This document shows positions 63,729-64,000 of a stretch of DNA of 64,000 nucleotides, in pieces (position 1 is the stretch's first letter; the number at the start of each line of letters is the position of its first letter). The translations under genes and the position numbers were made by a program. Source of the stretch: Saccharolobus caldissimus. GTDB taxonomy: Archaea; Thermoproteota; Thermoprotei_A; Sulfolobales; Sulfolobaceae. Under the pieces are notes generated by a model, which worked only from the letters and a program-made list of their open reading frames with translations, did not search any database and was not told the origin of the DNA. The DNA lies in the NCBI RefSeq assembly GCF_020886315.1, contig NZ_AP025226.1, forward strand, positions 124,001-188,000, read 5' to 3'.

Positions 63729-64000
63729 TTAACGCTTTACCATCATGGTATGGGTCGTCGATGGCAGTGAATTTAAAGGTTAATGTCAATGTTAGAGAAG
63801 GTAAGAGAGATCTAACTAAGGAAAATAAATTAATTAAAGTTATAATCGATTATTTTAAAGAAAAATATTTAATACCAGATATTATTGTGGAAATTAATTC
63901 GGAATTACCACAGAAAGGAGGATTGAAAAGTAGTAGTGCTGTTTCAGTAGCGCTAATAGCTGAAATAGTAAAAAACTATAAAATTATAGGCATAGATATA
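63701..64000 (+). CDS. aroK: Archaeal shikimate kinase (GHMP type), N-terminal part
   Basis: The first 100 codons are in the window; the gene continues past the edge. [20 protein letters not shown] begins the GHMP-kinase fold, and [20 protein letters not shown] is the ATP loop P-x3-G-L-x-S-S-x-A. Archaea use this GHMP enzyme in place of bacterial AroK. Start at ATG 63701 inside aroC. The next aro step (aroA) would be expected just outside. Confidence 0.92.
   Translation, partial: MQAYGGISVVNALPSWYGSSMAVNLKVNVNVREGKRDLTKENKLIKVIIDYFKEKYLIPDIIVEINSELPQKGGLKSSSAVSVALIAEIVKNYKIIGIDI

Overview
The window is a gene-dense, AT-rich stretch of a Sulfolobales (Crenarchaeota) chromosome. The lineage is read from archaeal-only genes: Orc1/Cdc6-1 beside an origin with ORB elements, an Elf1-like factor, Rpo8, a short Tfb3, ABCE1, thermosome, split proteasome beta, KEOPS pieces, FBP aldolase/phosphatase and GGGP synthase. 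Intron-bearing tRNA genes, SSV-type integrase remnants and gene order resembling the S. solfataricus cdc6-1/oriC1 to aro region point the same way. The exact genus cannot be fixed from sequence reading alone; a low-GC relative of Acidianus, Sulfurisphaera or Stygiolobus is possible.

Layout. 0-7 kb: end of aIF5B, ndk and L24e facing it, then S28e-upp-gatB and a three-gene unit (HTH-phosphoribosyltransferase regulator, metallo-beta-lactamase-like protein without metal ligands, Cys-rich protein), then a radical SAM enzyme that looks like tetraether lipid synthase. 7-19 kb: ThiL-like kinase, intron-containing tRNA-Thr, purine genes (purB, two purP paralogues, purA), an FAD protein, a fused siroheme decarboxylase, pheA, ilvA, HIT protein and radA. 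19-24 kb: NSUN methyltransferase with a PUA partner, CYTH protein, SAM hydrolase, NMN adenylyltransferase, DUF99 and cdc6-1.

24.1-24.6 kb is oriC1, with three ORB-like sites around an AT-rich core. From 24.6 to 29.7 kb, core genes (SWIM protein, Elf1-like, GGGP synthase, Sec61 beta, RNase P RNA, tsr3, Lrp-like, tiaS) lie between two tRNA genes (Ala GGC, Arg CCG). The 3' ends of these tRNA genes face each other, and each carries a fossil SSV-type int(N) fragment. A complete 777-bp IS1-like element with a frameshifted transposase follows.

30.7-49.9 kb is an informational block: a tiny hyperacidic ORF, ABCE1, fbp, S17e, a ubiquitin-like protein, a Cgi121 candidate, a HerA-like ATPase, thermosome, tfb3, hisS, proteasome beta, rpo8, SmAP3, archaeosine transglycosylase plus a separate PUA partner, PAC2 protein, PAN, MBF1, hflX, trm56, tfe, a cytosine-5 methyltransferase and a SPOUT-like protein. 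49.9-50.8 kb holds two tRNAs and an IS110-type remnant. 50.8-56.9 kb is a reverse-strand cluster (TFS, Rpo11, Csl4, Dph2, L10e, Pcc1, RecJ/Cdc45-like, a membrane protein, an E1-like enzyme). 56.9-64 kb is a shikimate operon (transketolase halves, chorismate mutase-TyrA, DAHP synthase, aroB, aroE, aroC, aroK).

The most unusual pattern is that three conserved genes (NMN adenylyltransferase, trm56 and the TgtA-type PUA protein) have family-conserved N-termini in open frames with no ATG, GTG or TTG at the proper place. The best candidate starts are CTG behind a strong Shine-Dalgarno in one case, and ATA at or overlapping the stop of the preceding gene in the other two.
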